From: Nocardia acidivorans NBRC 108247
Lineage (GTDB): Bacteria; Actinomycetota; Actinomycetes; Mycobacteriales; Mycobacteriaceae
Length of the DNA: 64,000 nt
Direction of reading: 5' to 3'
NCBI RefSeq assembly: GCF_001625085.1
Contig: NZ_BDAW01000040.1
Span: forward strand, 19,292 to 83,291
In this document: positions 40,095-48,480 of the stretch, in pieces
Layout: every line of letters starts with the position of its first letter
Numbering within the stretch: the first letter of the stretch is position 1
The notes under the pieces: generated by a model
The model's input: only the letters and a program-made list of their open reading frames with translations
Told to the model about the DNA's origin: nothing
Database searches by the model: none
Program-made: the position numbers and the translations under genes

Positions 40095-42395
40095 GTGGTG
40101 GAAAGTGCATTTTCGACGGTGGCGGAGACCGCCGGAACCGGGCCATCGGACAGCTCGGACAAGCGCGAGGTGTACCGCTGGGGAGTCGTCACCGCGATCG
40201 GTGTGACCCTCGGCTATGTCGCGGTCCTGCTGGCCAATGCCCGCCACTTCTATACCGACGACAGTGAATCGCAGTACACCGGGCTATGGGTGTTCTTCGG
40301 GCGCGCCTTTCGCGACGGCCAATTCCCGTTCCTGATTCCGCAGCAGTGGATGTCGGGCAATTACACCAATGAGGAAGCGGGACTGTTCAACCCGCCGCAG
40401 CTGCTGATCGATCTGATCGCGCCCTCGGTGCCGAATCTCGCGGTGTACGCCACCATCGTCAAACTCGTCTTCGCGATCATCGCCGGGCTCGGGGTGTACC
40501 GCGTCTGCCTGGCCTACGGCGGTCGCGCGCAGTGGGCGGCGGTCGCGGGTGTGGCCTTCCCGTTCACCGGCTTCTTCCTGTTCTTCGACGAGGCCAGCTG
40601 GTTCACCGCCATGAGCGGTACCGCCTGGATGATCCACGCCTGGGCCTCCTCGGTGCGCTATGCCCGCGGTAGGGGTGGCCCGATCCCGGTCTTCGTGTAC
40701 CTGTACCTGGCCATCTCGGTGCAGTACGTATTCCCGGCGGTCGAGGCCGCCATCATGCTGGTCGCGGTCGCGGTGGGCGAACTGGTGTGGCGCGGGCGCG
40801 CCGCCTGGGCCCCGCTGACCCGGCTGACCGCGGCCGCCGCCTGTGCGGGCGCGGCGGGGCTGATCACCTTCCTGCCGAGCATGCTCTCGGCCAAGGTGAG
40901 CTGGCGCGGCACCTCGCAGATCAATAACGACCAGTTCCTCACGGTGCCGTGGTCGGAATCGCTGAACGCCAGCCTGCCCAGCACGCTGCCCGCCTTCAAT
41001 TCCTGGTGGGGGTATGTCCAGCCGCTGCCCATGGTCTATATCGCCTGGTTCCTGATTCCGGCGCTGGCGTTCATCGACTGGCGCGCGGCCAAGGCGTATT
41101 GGAAGGAGCTCACCTCGATCGCGATCTTCGCGATGGTGATGCTCATGTGGACCGCCGGGCCCGGCACCATCGGACCGCTGCGCTGGCCCGCGCGCGTGCT
41201 GCCCATGCTGGCACTCGGACTGCTGGTGCTGGTGTGCGTACTGCTCGGCCGCTTCGGCACGGTGCGCGATTGGCGCGATCGCGGGATCGCGGCGGGCGTA
41301 CTGATCCTGCTGCTGTGGGTGCGCACCTTCTCCGCCGATCCGCACCGGGTGCTCTGGCATGTGCTCTCCGCGGTGGTGGTGGGGCTGCTGGTGGCTGGTG
41401 TGGTGTGGCTGGGCCGCACCCGGGGCACCGCGGCGGCGGTCGCGCTGACCATCCTCGCCATGTTCCCGATCACCTATTTCCAGGTGCGCAGTGTGCAGCC
41501 GACGCCCATGTCCTGGAATCTGCCCGCCAACCGCGAGGAGGCCAAGGCGGCGTTCCCGAAGTTCACCGGCGGCACCACCCTTCAGCTCGGTGATCGCGGC
41601 CTGCTGCAACCGGCGGACAAGAGTCTGGACGGTGCGTACGGCTCGCTGGTGTGGGGCAACTACGCCAAGGATCTCGAACTCGACTACGTGAACGGGTATA
41701 CGCCCAACGGGCACTTCTACTTCGGCGAGATGCTCTGCATGCGCTGGGACGGCAGCACCTGCCCGGACGCGTACCGGCGCATGTTCACCCCCGAGCCGAC
41801 CACCGGGCGCGTACTCGCCGATCTCATGCTGATCGACCGAATCGTCTTGCAGAAGGCCATGTTCCCCGATGCCGGGACCCAGCCGGCCCCGGACGGCTGG
41901 CACTTCGTCGACGTGCCCGGACATCAGAAGTACATCTGGGTGCTCGAGCGCGACAACGGGCCGATCTCCACGGTCAACGGCCGCATCGGCGATGCGACGA
42001 ATGTCGAGGCCACCTCGCTCTCGGAATCGGGCACCAGCAGTGTGGTGCGGGTGTCGTCGGAGAACGGCGGTCGCATCACCTTCGCCCGCCTGGGCTGGCC
42101 CGGCTATCGCGTCACCCTGAACGGGAAGACCATCCCATTCACCACCGTCGCGAAATCCTTTGTCGCCGTGGATATTCCGGCGGGCACCAGGAACGCTGAA
42201 CTCGATGTCACCTGGCGTCCGCCGGGCTGGAAGATCGGCATCGGCTCCGCCGCGGCGGGGGTCCTCGGTATCGGTGTCCTGCAATGGCTCTACCTGCGCA
42301 CCCGCCGCCGCGGTGACGAGGGCGGCGAGGGCGGCGACGACGTCACCCCCGTGCCTCCCGACCCGAAACGCGAACTGGTGGAATCGGTTTCGTGA
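40095..42395 (+). CDS. polytopic GT-C-like membrane protein (YfhO-like)
   Basis: A 766-residue protein with a short cytoplasmic N-terminus, about 12 transmembrane helices up to residue 460, an extracellular domain (residues about 470-700, with LELDYVNGYTPNGHFYFGEM and LGWPGYRVTLNGKTIPF), a last membrane helix and a Gly/Asp-rich cytoplasmic tail. The first loop contains DDSESQYTGLWVFF, the position of the catalytic acidic residue in GT-C enzymes. The domain order resembles YfhO, which moves sugars from lipid carriers to wall polymers outside. The start is GTG 40095 or 40098. It overlaps the GtrA gene by 4 bp and faces the GT2/rffA pair, supporting that role. Confidence 0.8.
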   Translation: MVESAFSTVAETAGTGPSDSSDKREVYRWGVVTAIGVTLGYVAVLLANARHFYTDDSESQYTGLWVFFGRAFRDGQFPFLIPQQWMSGNYTNEEAGLFNPPQLLIDLIAPSVPNLAVYATIVKLVFAIIAGLGVYRVCLAYGGRAQWAAVAGVAFPFTGFFLFFDEASWFTAMSGTAWMIHAWASSVRYARGRGGPIPVFVYLYLAISVQYVFPAVEAAIMLVAVAVGELVWRGRAAWAPLTRLTAAAACAGAAGLITFLPSMLSAKVSWRGTSQINNDQFLTVPWSESLNASLPSTLPAFNSWWGYVQPLPMVYIAWFLIPALAFIDWRAAKAYWKELTSIAIFAMVMLMWTAGPGTIGPLRWPARVLPMLALGLLVLVCVLLGRFGTVRDWRDRGIAAGVLILLLWVRTFSADPHRVLWHVLSAVVVGLLVAGVVWLGRTRGTAAAVALTILAMFPITYFQVRSVQPTPMSWNLPANREEAKAAFPKFTGGTTLQLGDRGLLQPADKSLDGAYGSLVWGNYAKDLELDYVNGYTPNGHFYFGEMLCMRWDGSTCPDAYRRMFTPEPTTGRVLADLMLIDRIVLQKAMFPDAGTQPAPDGWHFVDVPGHQKYIWVLERDNGPISTVNGRIGDATNVEATSLSESGTSSVVRVSSENGGRITFARLGWPGYRVTLNGKTIPFTTVAKSFVAVDIPAGTRNAELDVTWRPPGWKIGIGSAAAGVLGIGVLQWLYLRTRRRGDEGGEGGDDVTPVPPDPKRELVESVS

Positions 42396-42925
42396 CCGCC
42401 GAGCAGTCAATGACCCCGCGCGACCCGGCGGCCGCGCAAGCGGTTGCCGCCGTCGCGGATTCGGCAGCGCCGCAACCCGAGACGCCGGGTCCGCTGCTTC
42501 GACTGGTGCGGCGGCAGGGGATCGCCTTCGCACTGGTCGGCGGTTTCAACACGCTGCTGGGCATGGTCCTGACCATCGTCTGGCTGACCGTCCTGAACGG
42601 CATGGTCTCCGAGGATGTGGCCGCCGCCCTGTCGGTGGCCCTGGCCTACACGGTGAGCGTGTTCATCGCCTTCGGTCTGCACCGCACCCTGGTCTTCCGG
42701 GTCCGCGGTCACCTGCTCCGCGACTTCGTGGCCTTCGTCGGCGTCAACTCGGTGGGCATGGTCCTGAATATGGTCCTGCTGCAATTCGCCGTCTCCGTCC
42801 TGCATGCCCCCGCCCGACCCGCCGCGGTCGTCGTCATGGGTGTGGTGGCCGTGGCCAGCTTCTTCGGCCACCGCCACATCTCCTTCCGCCGAACCGATTC
42901 CCACCCCGCTCCGGCGGACCGGTAG
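42392..42925 (+). CDS. GtrA-family membrane protein (putative polyprenyl-phosphate sugar flippase)
   Basis: A 177-residue protein with a 40-residue polar N-terminus and four transmembrane helices: GIAFALVGGFNTLLGMVL, VALAYTVSVFIAFGLHRTLV, VAFVGVNSVGMVLNMVLLQF and AAVVVMGVVAVASFFGHRHI. The GFNT and FxxHRxxVF/SFR motifs are typical of GtrA/GtcA, proposed to flip polyprenyl-phosphate-linked sugars across the membrane. It starts with GTG inside a GTGA overlap with the YfhO-like gene, so the two are coupled. It completes the GT2 + flippase + GT-C set. Confidence 0.92.
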   Translation: MTAEQSMTPRDPAAAQAVAAVADSAAPQPETPGPLLRLVRRQGIAFALVGGFNTLLGMVLTIVWLTVLNGMVSEDVAAALSVALAYTVSVFIAFGLHRTLVFRVRGHLLRDFVAFVGVNSVGMVLNMVLLQFAVSVLHAPARPAAVVVMGVVAVASFFGHRHISFRRTDSHPAPADR

Positions 42926-42935
42926 GTTGTCGACC

Positions 42936-43157
42936 ATGTCGGAGGAAACCCTGGACCCCACCCTGCTGAGCCTGCTCGCCTGCCCGCAGGACAAGGGCCC
43001 GCTGCAACTGGTCCGCACCGAGACCGGCGACCCGGTCCTCTACAACCCCCGCCTCCGCATCGCCTACCCGATCGACAACGGCATCCCGGTCCTGCTGGCC
43101 GACGAGGCCCGCCCGGTGACGGACGAGGAGAACACCGCCTTCCTCACCCAGGTCTGA
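42936..43157 (+). CDS. Trm112 family (UPF0434) small protein
   Basis: A 73-residue Trm112-like protein. The pattern LLSLLACPQDKGPLQLV followed by LRIAYPIDNGIPVLLADEAR is typical of bacterial members, which retain the fold but only one Cys of the zinc site. In eukaryotes Trm112 activates methyltransferases; in bacteria its role is not settled. TAGGTT (42923-42928) ends 7 nt before ATG 42936, suggesting a leaderless message separate from the upstream GtrA gene, whose stop is only 10 bp away. M. tuberculosis Rv1684 occupies the same place next to Rv1683 and a TetR/ABC operon. Confidence 0.9.
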   Translation: MSEETLDPTLLSLLACPQDKGPLQLVRTETGDPVLYNPRLRIAYPIDNGIPVLLADEARPVTDEENTAFLTQV

Positions 43158-43162
43158 GGCCC

Positions 43163-43178
43163 GCCGCCGCGCGGCGGC
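43163..43178. terminator. short GC palindrome between convergent genes
   Basis: GCCGCCGCGCGGCGGC is a perfect 16-bp palindrome just after the Trm112 stop and 32 bp from the TetR gene stop. It may terminate both strands, but with no loop beyond the centre the real hairpin would be about 6 bp. Confidence 0.45.
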
Positions 43179-43210
43179 ATCGGTGGTTCGACCGCATCAC
43201 GGCCGCGAGG

Positions 43211-43813
43211 TCAGTCGATATCGCCGGTGAGGTAGCGCTGGATATTCGGGCCGACGGCCCGCGCGAGTTCCTCGATGGGCATGGAGGCGATCGGTTCCAG
43301 GCGCAGCAGTTTGCGGGTCACCAGCAGCCCGGCCAATTGCGAGGCGGCCAGGACCGAGCGTTTCGTGCCGGTGCCCGGGGGTGAATCCACGCGGGTGCGA
43401 ACGTCTTTCAGCACCACCTCGAGCAGGAAGGTGCGGGCCAGCGCCGGGTCGTGCGTGGTGAGCAGGCCGCGGAACGCGGCGACCACCGGGACGCCCACCG
43501 GGGAATCCCATACCGTGAGGACCGCTCGAATGATGGTCTCGCCCAGCTCTTCCAGTGGAGCGGCGGCGAGCTGCGCCAGCACCGTCTCCGGATCGATGGG
43601 GAGTTCCAGTGCGGCGGTGAACAACTCCTGTTTGGTGCCGAAATAGTGGTGCACCAGTGCGGGATCCACGCTCGCGGCGGTGGCGATGGAGCGAATCGAG
43701 GCGCGGTCGAAGCCGACCTCGGCGAAGCGCTCGCGGGCCGCGTCCAGGATCGCCTCGCGGGTGCCGGAGCGGCCGGGTCGCCGACCGCTCCGGGCATTGC
43801 CCTCGACACTCAC
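43211..43813 (-). CDS. TetR family transcriptional regulator
   Basis: A 200-residue TetR-type regulator. The N-terminal helix-turn-helix is clear: REAILDAARERFAEVGFDRA, then SIRSIATAASVDPALVHHYF and GTKQELF. The C-terminal ligand/dimer domain is a TetR_C type with LAASQLAGLLVTRKLLRLE. The start is GTG 43813, in a GTGA overlap with the ABC permease stop; a second GTG 4 bp inside is a weaker choice because the first gives coupling. It is the third gene of the exporter operon and probably represses it via the dyad upstream of the ATPase gene. Equivalent by position to Rv1685c. Confidence 0.94.
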   Translation of the reverse strand: MSVEGNARSGRRPGRSGTREAILDAARERFAEVGFDRASIRSIATAASVDPALVHHYFGTKQELFTAALELPIDPETVLAQLAAAPLEELGETIIRAVLTVWDSPVGVPVVAAFRGLLTTHDPALARTFLLEVVLKDVRTRVDSPPGTGTKRSVLAASQLAGLLVTRKLLRLEPIASMPIEELARAVGPNIQRYLTGDID

Positions 43814-44598
43814 GCGGTACGCCGCCGTAGCGTCGCCGCACCCAATCCCAGCGCGACACAGGCGAATCCGGCCACCACCGCCAGATCCCGCCACATCAGC
43901 CCGGTGACCCCGGTGTGCGTGGACACCTGTTGCAACGCGTCCACCGCATAGCTGAGCGGGAGCACATTGCTGATGGCCTCCAGCCAGCCGGGCAGCTGGC
44001 CGCGCGGAATCAGCAGGCCGCAGAGGAAGAATTGGGGGAGCACGATCACGGGCATGAACTGTACGGCCTGGAACTCGGTGCGGGCGAAGGCGCTGGCCAG
44101 CAGGCCCAGCGCCACCCCGAGCGTCGCGTCGACCACGGCGATCAACACCACCAGCAGTGGACTGCCCGCGGCGTTCAGGCCGAGCAGCCAGAACGCCACC
44201 ACGCACGCGATCACCGCCTGTGCCGCCGCCGCGAGGGAGAACGCGGTGCCGTATCCGCCGAGCAGATCCAGCTTCGACAGCGGGGTGGTCATGAGCCGTT
44301 CGAGGGTGCCCGAAACCCGTTCACGCTGCATGGCGATGGCGGTGATCAGGAACATGACCACGAAGGGCAGCACCCCGAGCATGGTGATGCCGACCCGGTC
44401 GAAGAGCCGGGGCTGACCGGGGAAGGCCGGATAGTTCTCGTAGACGAAGTACAGCAGCGTCATGAGCAGTGCGGGCACCAGCAGGATCATGGCGACGGTG
44501 CGGTGGTCCGCGCGCAATTGGCGCAGAATTCGCACTGTGGTGGCGGCATAGCAGCGCAGCGGCTTCGGCCCGGCCGGGCGTGCGAGGGTGGTGGTCAC
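43810..44598 (-). CDS. ABC-2 type transporter permease
   Basis: A 262-residue ABC-2 membrane subunit with six hydrophobic helices (for example TVAMILLVPALLMTLLYFVY, and the family signature region IAMQRERVSGTLERLMTTPL). Such permeases pair with one ATPase to export drugs, lipids or polymers. Its start (GTG 44598) overlaps the ATPase stop by 4 bp and its stop overlaps the TetR start. The operon order ATPase-permease-regulator matches M. tuberculosis Rv1687c-Rv1685c from memory. Substrate unknown. Confidence 0.93.
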   Translation of the reverse strand: MTTTLARPAGPKPLRCYAATTVRILRQLRADHRTVAMILLVPALLMTLLYFVYENYPAFPGQPRLFDRVGITMLGVLPFVVMFLITAIAMQRERVSGTLERLMTTPLSKLDLLGGYGTAFSLAAAAQAVIACVVAFWLLGLNAAGSPLLVVLIAVVDATLGVALGLLASAFARTEFQAVQFMPVIVLPQFFLCGLLIPRGQLPGWLEAISNVLPLSYAVDALQQVSTHTGVTGLMWRDLAVVAGFACVALGLGAATLRRRTA

Positions 44599-45326
44599 GA
44601 CTTCTCTCCCATTCGGATGAGTGCCAGGAAGGCGTTCTCGAGGCTGGATTCGCCGGTGTCGGCGCGCAATTCGGCGGGGCTGAGCTGAGCGAGCAGCTGC
44701 CCCTCGCGCATGAGCAGCAGCTGATCGCAGTGCTCGGCCTCATCCATGACGTGGCTGGAGACGATCAGGGTGCGGCCCTGTTTCGCCAGTGCGTGGAATT
44801 GCTCCCAAAGATCCGCGCGCAGTACGGGATCCAGGCCCACGGTGGGCTCGTCCAGCACCAGCAGTTCCGGATCGGCGACCAGGGCGCAGGCCAGTGAGAC
44901 CCGGGTGCGCTGACCACCGGAGAGCTGATTGCCGCGATTCCCGGCGTGCCCGCTCAAGCCGACCGCGGCGATGGCGGATTCGACATCCCCGGCCGAACAG
45001 CCGTACAGCGCACCGAAATACGAGACATTGTCGGTGACGGTCAGATCGTCGTAGATGCTCGGCGCCTGGGTCACATACCCGACTCGGCGTCGCAACGCGG
45101 GCGAGCCGGCCGCGTCGCCGAGGACCCGCACACTGCCCGCGGCAATGATCTGCGTCCCCACCATGGTGCGCATGAGCGTGGTCTTCCCGCAGCCGGACGG
45201 CCCGAGGAGTCCGGTAATGCTGCCTTTCGGCACGGTCAGCGAAATATCTTGCAGGACTTGACGTCCGCCGCGATCCACCCGAAGGTGTTCGATCGCTATG
45301 GCGGGCGATGGGCTCGGTGCCGTCAC
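44595..45326 (-). CDS. ABC transporter ATP-binding protein (DrrA-like)
   Basis: A 243-residue ATPase. Walker A is GLLGPSGCGKTTLMRTMVG, the Q-loop lies in VGYVTQAPSIYDDLTVTDN, the signature is LSGGQRTRVSLACALV and Walker B is ELLVLDEPTVGLDP, followed by the switch His in LIVSSHVMDEAEHCDQ. It is first in the exporter operon and starts with GTG 45326 after GAGGG. A strong dyad 10-50 bp upstream is the likely site of control by the TetR protein encoded last. Complete and canonical. Confidence 0.95.
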   Translation of the reverse strand: MTAPSPSPAIAIEHLRVDRGGRQVLQDISLTVPKGSITGLLGPSGCGKTTLMRTMVGTQIIAAGSVRVLGDAAGSPALRRRVGYVTQAPSIYDDLTVTDNVSYFGALYGCSAGDVESAIAAVGLSGHAGNRGNQLSGGQRTRVSLACALVADPELLVLDEPTVGLDPVLRADLWEQFHALAKQGRTLIVSSHVMDEAEHCDQLLLMREGQLLAQLSPAELRADTGESSLENAFLALIRMGEKS

Positions 45327-45336
45327 TGATCACCCT

Positions 45337-45374
45337 CAATTCATCGAGTGTTGAATTCACTACGTGATGAATTG
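45337..45374 (-). promoter_or_regulatory. nested dyad upstream of the ABC operon (candidate TetR operator)
   Basis: CAATTCATC (45337-45345) and GATGAATTG (45366-45374) form a perfect 9-bp inverted repeat. Inside its right part, TTCACTACGTGATGAA (45356-45371) has TTCAnnACGTnnTGAA symmetry. The AT-rich dyad stands out in GC-rich surroundings and is 10 bp before the ATPase start. It fits TetR autoregulation of the operon, though the binding protein is inferred. Confidence 0.6.
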
Positions 45375-45476
45375 TGCGCCCGAGCCGGCCCATCGCGCAA
45401 GACCCCGCCGCGCTCCCCCCAAAGAAAGCGTGTCGCCGCAGGTCGCGGCGAACGCGTGAAGAGGGTTCGGCGGTCG

Positions 45477-47000
45477 TCAGTGTCCGGAGTGCTGGTGTGC
45501 GGGCGGCGGCCCCGCCTGCTGACCGGGCTCGACCACCACGAATTGCCCCATCATTCCCAGGTCCTCATGCCACAGCAGATGGCAGTGGAACATGTACGGC
45601 GTATTCGGATCGGCGGGTCCGTCGAAGCGCAGCGCCAGCGTCACCGTCCCGTTCGGAGGTAGGAAGACGGTGTCCTTGGCCCCGCGCAGCGCGGGCGGCG
45701 GTGCGTGACCATCCACCTCGACGATCGCGAACTGCACATCGTGCACGTGGAAGTTGTGCGGCATCCCGTCGGCATTGCGCACGGTCCAGGTTTCGGTGCT
45801 TCCGCGCGTGACGGTGGCGTCGATCCGGTCCATCGCCATCGACCGATTGTTGATCTGACCGAAGGTCAGCGTGAAGTCCCGCTGGCGCACCGAATCGGTC
45901 ACCGTGGGCAGTGCCGCCGCGGGCAGTACGGCGGGCAGCGCGGGGGAGGGCCGAAGCGTCTGTGCCGCACGCAATTCCAGCACATCGAAGCGATCATCAC
46001 CGCCGCTGAACCGCTGCCCGAAGAAGTCCAGGCCCACATCGACCCGATCGCTGCGCAGGGTCACCCGCTCGCCCGGCTGGAAGCGCACCACGATCTCGGC
46101 GCGCTCACCGGGCGAAAGCTGAATATTTCCCAGGGTTTCCGGGCGCGCCGGCGCGCCGCCGTCGGTGCCGATCAGGGTGAAGTCGCGATGATCGGAGAAT
46201 CCGAAATTGTAGATCCTGGCCGTGGAGGCATTGAGCAGTCGCAACCGCACCAGTTCGTCCCCGACGTTCTGGTAGGGCGCGAGCACCCCGTTCACCATGG
46301 TGCGGTCCCCGAGCACGCCGATATCGGCGAACAGCCCACGGCCGGTGTCGAATTGCGCGCCCTTGAACTTCACGTCCTGCACTATGACCGGCACATCGTC
46401 GATACCGTAGGTGTGCGGCAGGTCCCGGTTCGGCCCGGTCTCGTCATCGAGAATGAACATGCCCGCCAAGCCCCGTCGCACGTGAGATTCGGTGGCCCCG
46501 TGCGGATGCGGGTGATACCAGAGCGTCGCCGCCGCCTGATCGATCTTCCATTGCGGTGTCCAGGTATCGCCGGGCCGCACCATCTGATGCGGTCCGCCGT
46601 CCATGGCGGCGGGCAGGTGCATGCCGTGCCAATGCACCGTCGAGGCATCGGTCAGCCCGTTGTTCACCCGCACCCGCACCTGCTCACCCCGTCGCGCGCG
46701 CAGTGTGGGGCCGAGGTAGTCATCGTTGAACCCCCAGGTGTCGGTGACCTGACCCGGCCGGAATTCCTTTGTGCCCGAGCGCATATCGAGCTGGAACACC
46801 CGCGTGCCGTCCGCCTCGACCGTCGAGTCGGCCAGCGGTGGGACGCTCAACTCCTGCCGGAACTCGACCCTGCCCACCGTCGAGACGTCGGCCGCGGCGT
46901 AGATCCAGGTCATCCCGCCGCCGACCAGCAGCGCCACCGCCAGGAATACCCCACCGAGAATCAAGAGAATTCGCCGCACCCGCGACCTGCGAACCGCCAT
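45477..47000 (-). CDS. membrane-anchored multicopper oxidase
   Basis: A 507-residue three-domain multicopper oxidase that oxidises metal ions or phenolics and reduces oxygen to water outside the cell. An N-terminal membrane anchor (ILLILGGVFLAVALLVGGGM) follows a basic stretch. All copper motifs are present: TVHWHGMH, WYHPHPHG, MPHNFHVHDVQF and the terminal MFHCHLLWHEDLGMMGQF, whose Met supplies the T1 ligand region. The C-terminus is His-rich (PPAHQHSGH). ATG 47000 is taken as start; the frame remains open far upstream but only as antisense to the LtrA gene. A copper tolerance role (CueO-like) is likely, but no copper regulator is adjacent. Confidence 0.92.
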   Translation of the reverse strand: MAVRRSRVRRILLILGGVFLAVALLVGGGMTWIYAAADVSTVGRVEFRQELSVPPLADSTVEADGTRVFQLDMRSGTKEFRPGQVTDTWGFNDDYLGPTLRARRGEQVRVRVNNGLTDASTVHWHGMHLPAAMDGGPHQMVRPGDTWTPQWKIDQAAATLWYHPHPHGATESHVRRGLAGMFILDDETGPNRDLPHTYGIDDVPVIVQDVKFKGAQFDTGRGLFADIGVLGDRTMVNGVLAPYQNVGDELVRLRLLNASTARIYNFGFSDHRDFTLIGTDGGAPARPETLGNIQLSPGERAEIVVRFQPGERVTLRSDRVDVGLDFFGQRFSGGDDRFDVLELRAAQTLRPSPALPAVLPAAALPTVTDSVRQRDFTLTFGQINNRSMAMDRIDATVTRGSTETWTVRNADGMPHNFHVHDVQFAIVEVDGHAPPPALRGAKDTVFLPPNGTVTLALRFDGPADPNTPYMFHCHLLWHEDLGMMGQFVVVEPGQQAGPPPAHQHSGH

Positions 47001-47150
47001 GGGTCGACGGTAGGAAATCCGGGTGCCCGCGCGCATCGGGTAGCGCACCCATCTCGCACCCGAACCGACCCCGAGACCAACCCCGAGAAATGTCGATATA
47101 CCGGCTGGTCGGAATGGTGAATGCCGCTTCGACCCTCTACGCTCTCCCGC

Positions 47151-48353
47151 GTGACCAGCGACTATCCCAGCGCCACCGAGGATGCCGCCGAGGGTGGCCA
47201 GGTACGCGCCTCCACCCTGGAGCTCTTCTTCGACCTCGTCTTCGTCTTCACCATCACCCAGTTGACGCACGCCTTCACCCATCACCCCGGCTGGGAGGCG
47301 CTCGCGCAGGTGGCGCTCATGTTCGGCGTCATCTGGTGGATGTACGCCGGATATGTCTGGCTCACCAATGAAGTCGCGCCGAACAGCTCCAACCGGCGCA
47401 CCTGGCTGCTGGTCGGCATGTTCGGATTCTTCGTGCTGGCCCTGGCCATACCCGGCGCCTTCGGCGGATCGGGGCTGGCCTTCGGCCTGGCCTACATCCT
47501 GATCGTCGCGGTGCACGCGGCCATGTTCGCCACCTCCGGCGCGGAGGGCTCCTCGGCGATTCTGCGCATCGCGCCGTTCAACACGCTCTCGGCGGGACTG
47601 GTGCTGGCGGGCGGCATTATTCACGGCTGGCCGCGATACCTGCTGTGGGCCTTGGCCTTCGGCGTGCAGATCGCCTCGCCGTACATCATCCACGGCGGTG
47701 GTTTCGTGGTGCGGGTCAGCCATTTCGTGGAGCGGCACGGACTGGTGATCATTGTCGCGCTGGGCGAATCCGTGGTGGCCATCGGCACCGGCCTCGCCGG
47801 ACGGGACATCACCGTTCCGCTGGTCGCCACCGTCGCGCTCGGCCTCACCCTGGTCTACGTGCTGTGGTGGGCGTTCTTCGGCATCGATGACGAACGCGGT
47901 GAACACGTGCTGGAATCACTGCCCAGCGCCGACCGCACCCGCGCGGCGGTCACGGCCTACGACTACGCCTTCTACGCACTGCTGGTCGGCATCATTCTCG
48001 CCGCGGCGGGCATCAGCATGACCATCGCGCACGGTAACGAACCCGCGAGCACCGCCGCGGCACTGGCACTCTCCGGCGGAGTGGCACTGTATTTCCTGGG
48101 GCAGTTCCTCTTCCGATGGGTGCTCGCACTGGCGCGGCCCTGGCTGCGGCTGATCGCCGCGGCGGCGGTGTTCGCGACCGCGCCCATCGGGGTGGTCTGG
48201 GTGGCGTGGGGGCAGCTCGCGATTCTGGTGCTGGTCGGGTATGGGTTTGTCATCTTCGACGACATCCTCGCCGTTCGGGACGGGCAGGGCGGCAAGTACC
48301 TCGCCCGCACTCATATCGACACCGCCCGGCACCTGCGCCGTCCGCGCGATTAG
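47151..48353 (+). CDS. low temperature requirement protein A (LtrA) family membrane protein
   Basis: A 400-residue protein with about 11 transmembrane helices. The LtrA signature is at the N-terminus (TLELFFDLVFVFTITQLTHA), followed by FGVIWWMYAGYVWLTNEVAP and the conserved ERHGLVIIVALGESVVAIG. The family was named from a cold-sensitive Listeria mutant; its biochemical role is not known. The start is GTG 47151, because TACGCT (47138-47143) ends 7 nt before it; ATG 47121 lies upstream of that -10. It is divergent from the multicopper oxidase gene. Confidence 0.9.
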   Translation: MTSDYPSATEDAAEGGQVRASTLELFFDLVFVFTITQLTHAFTHHPGWEALAQVALMFGVIWWMYAGYVWLTNEVAPNSSNRRTWLLVGMFGFFVLALAIPGAFGGSGLAFGLAYILIVAVHAAMFATSGAEGSSAILRIAPFNTLSAGLVLAGGIIHGWPRYLLWALAFGVQIASPYIIHGGGFVVRVSHFVERHGLVIIVALGESVVAIGTGLAGRDITVPLVATVALGLTLVYVLWWAFFGIDDERGEHVLESLPSADRTRAAVTAYDYAFYALLVGIILAAAGISMTIAHGNEPASTAAALALSGGVALYFLGQFLFRWVLALARPWLRLIAAAAVFATAPIGVVWVAWGQLAILVLVGYGFVIFDDILAVRDGQGGKYLARTHIDTARHLRRPRD

Positions 48354-48480
48354 ACCGGGATGACCAAACGCTGACGAATCCGCGCCACGCCGTGTCCGAG
48401 CGGGCCGGTGCGAGTTCGTGCGGCCACAATCGACGGCATGACGCGCACACACAGCGACCGGTCGATCGGAAGGGCCTGAT

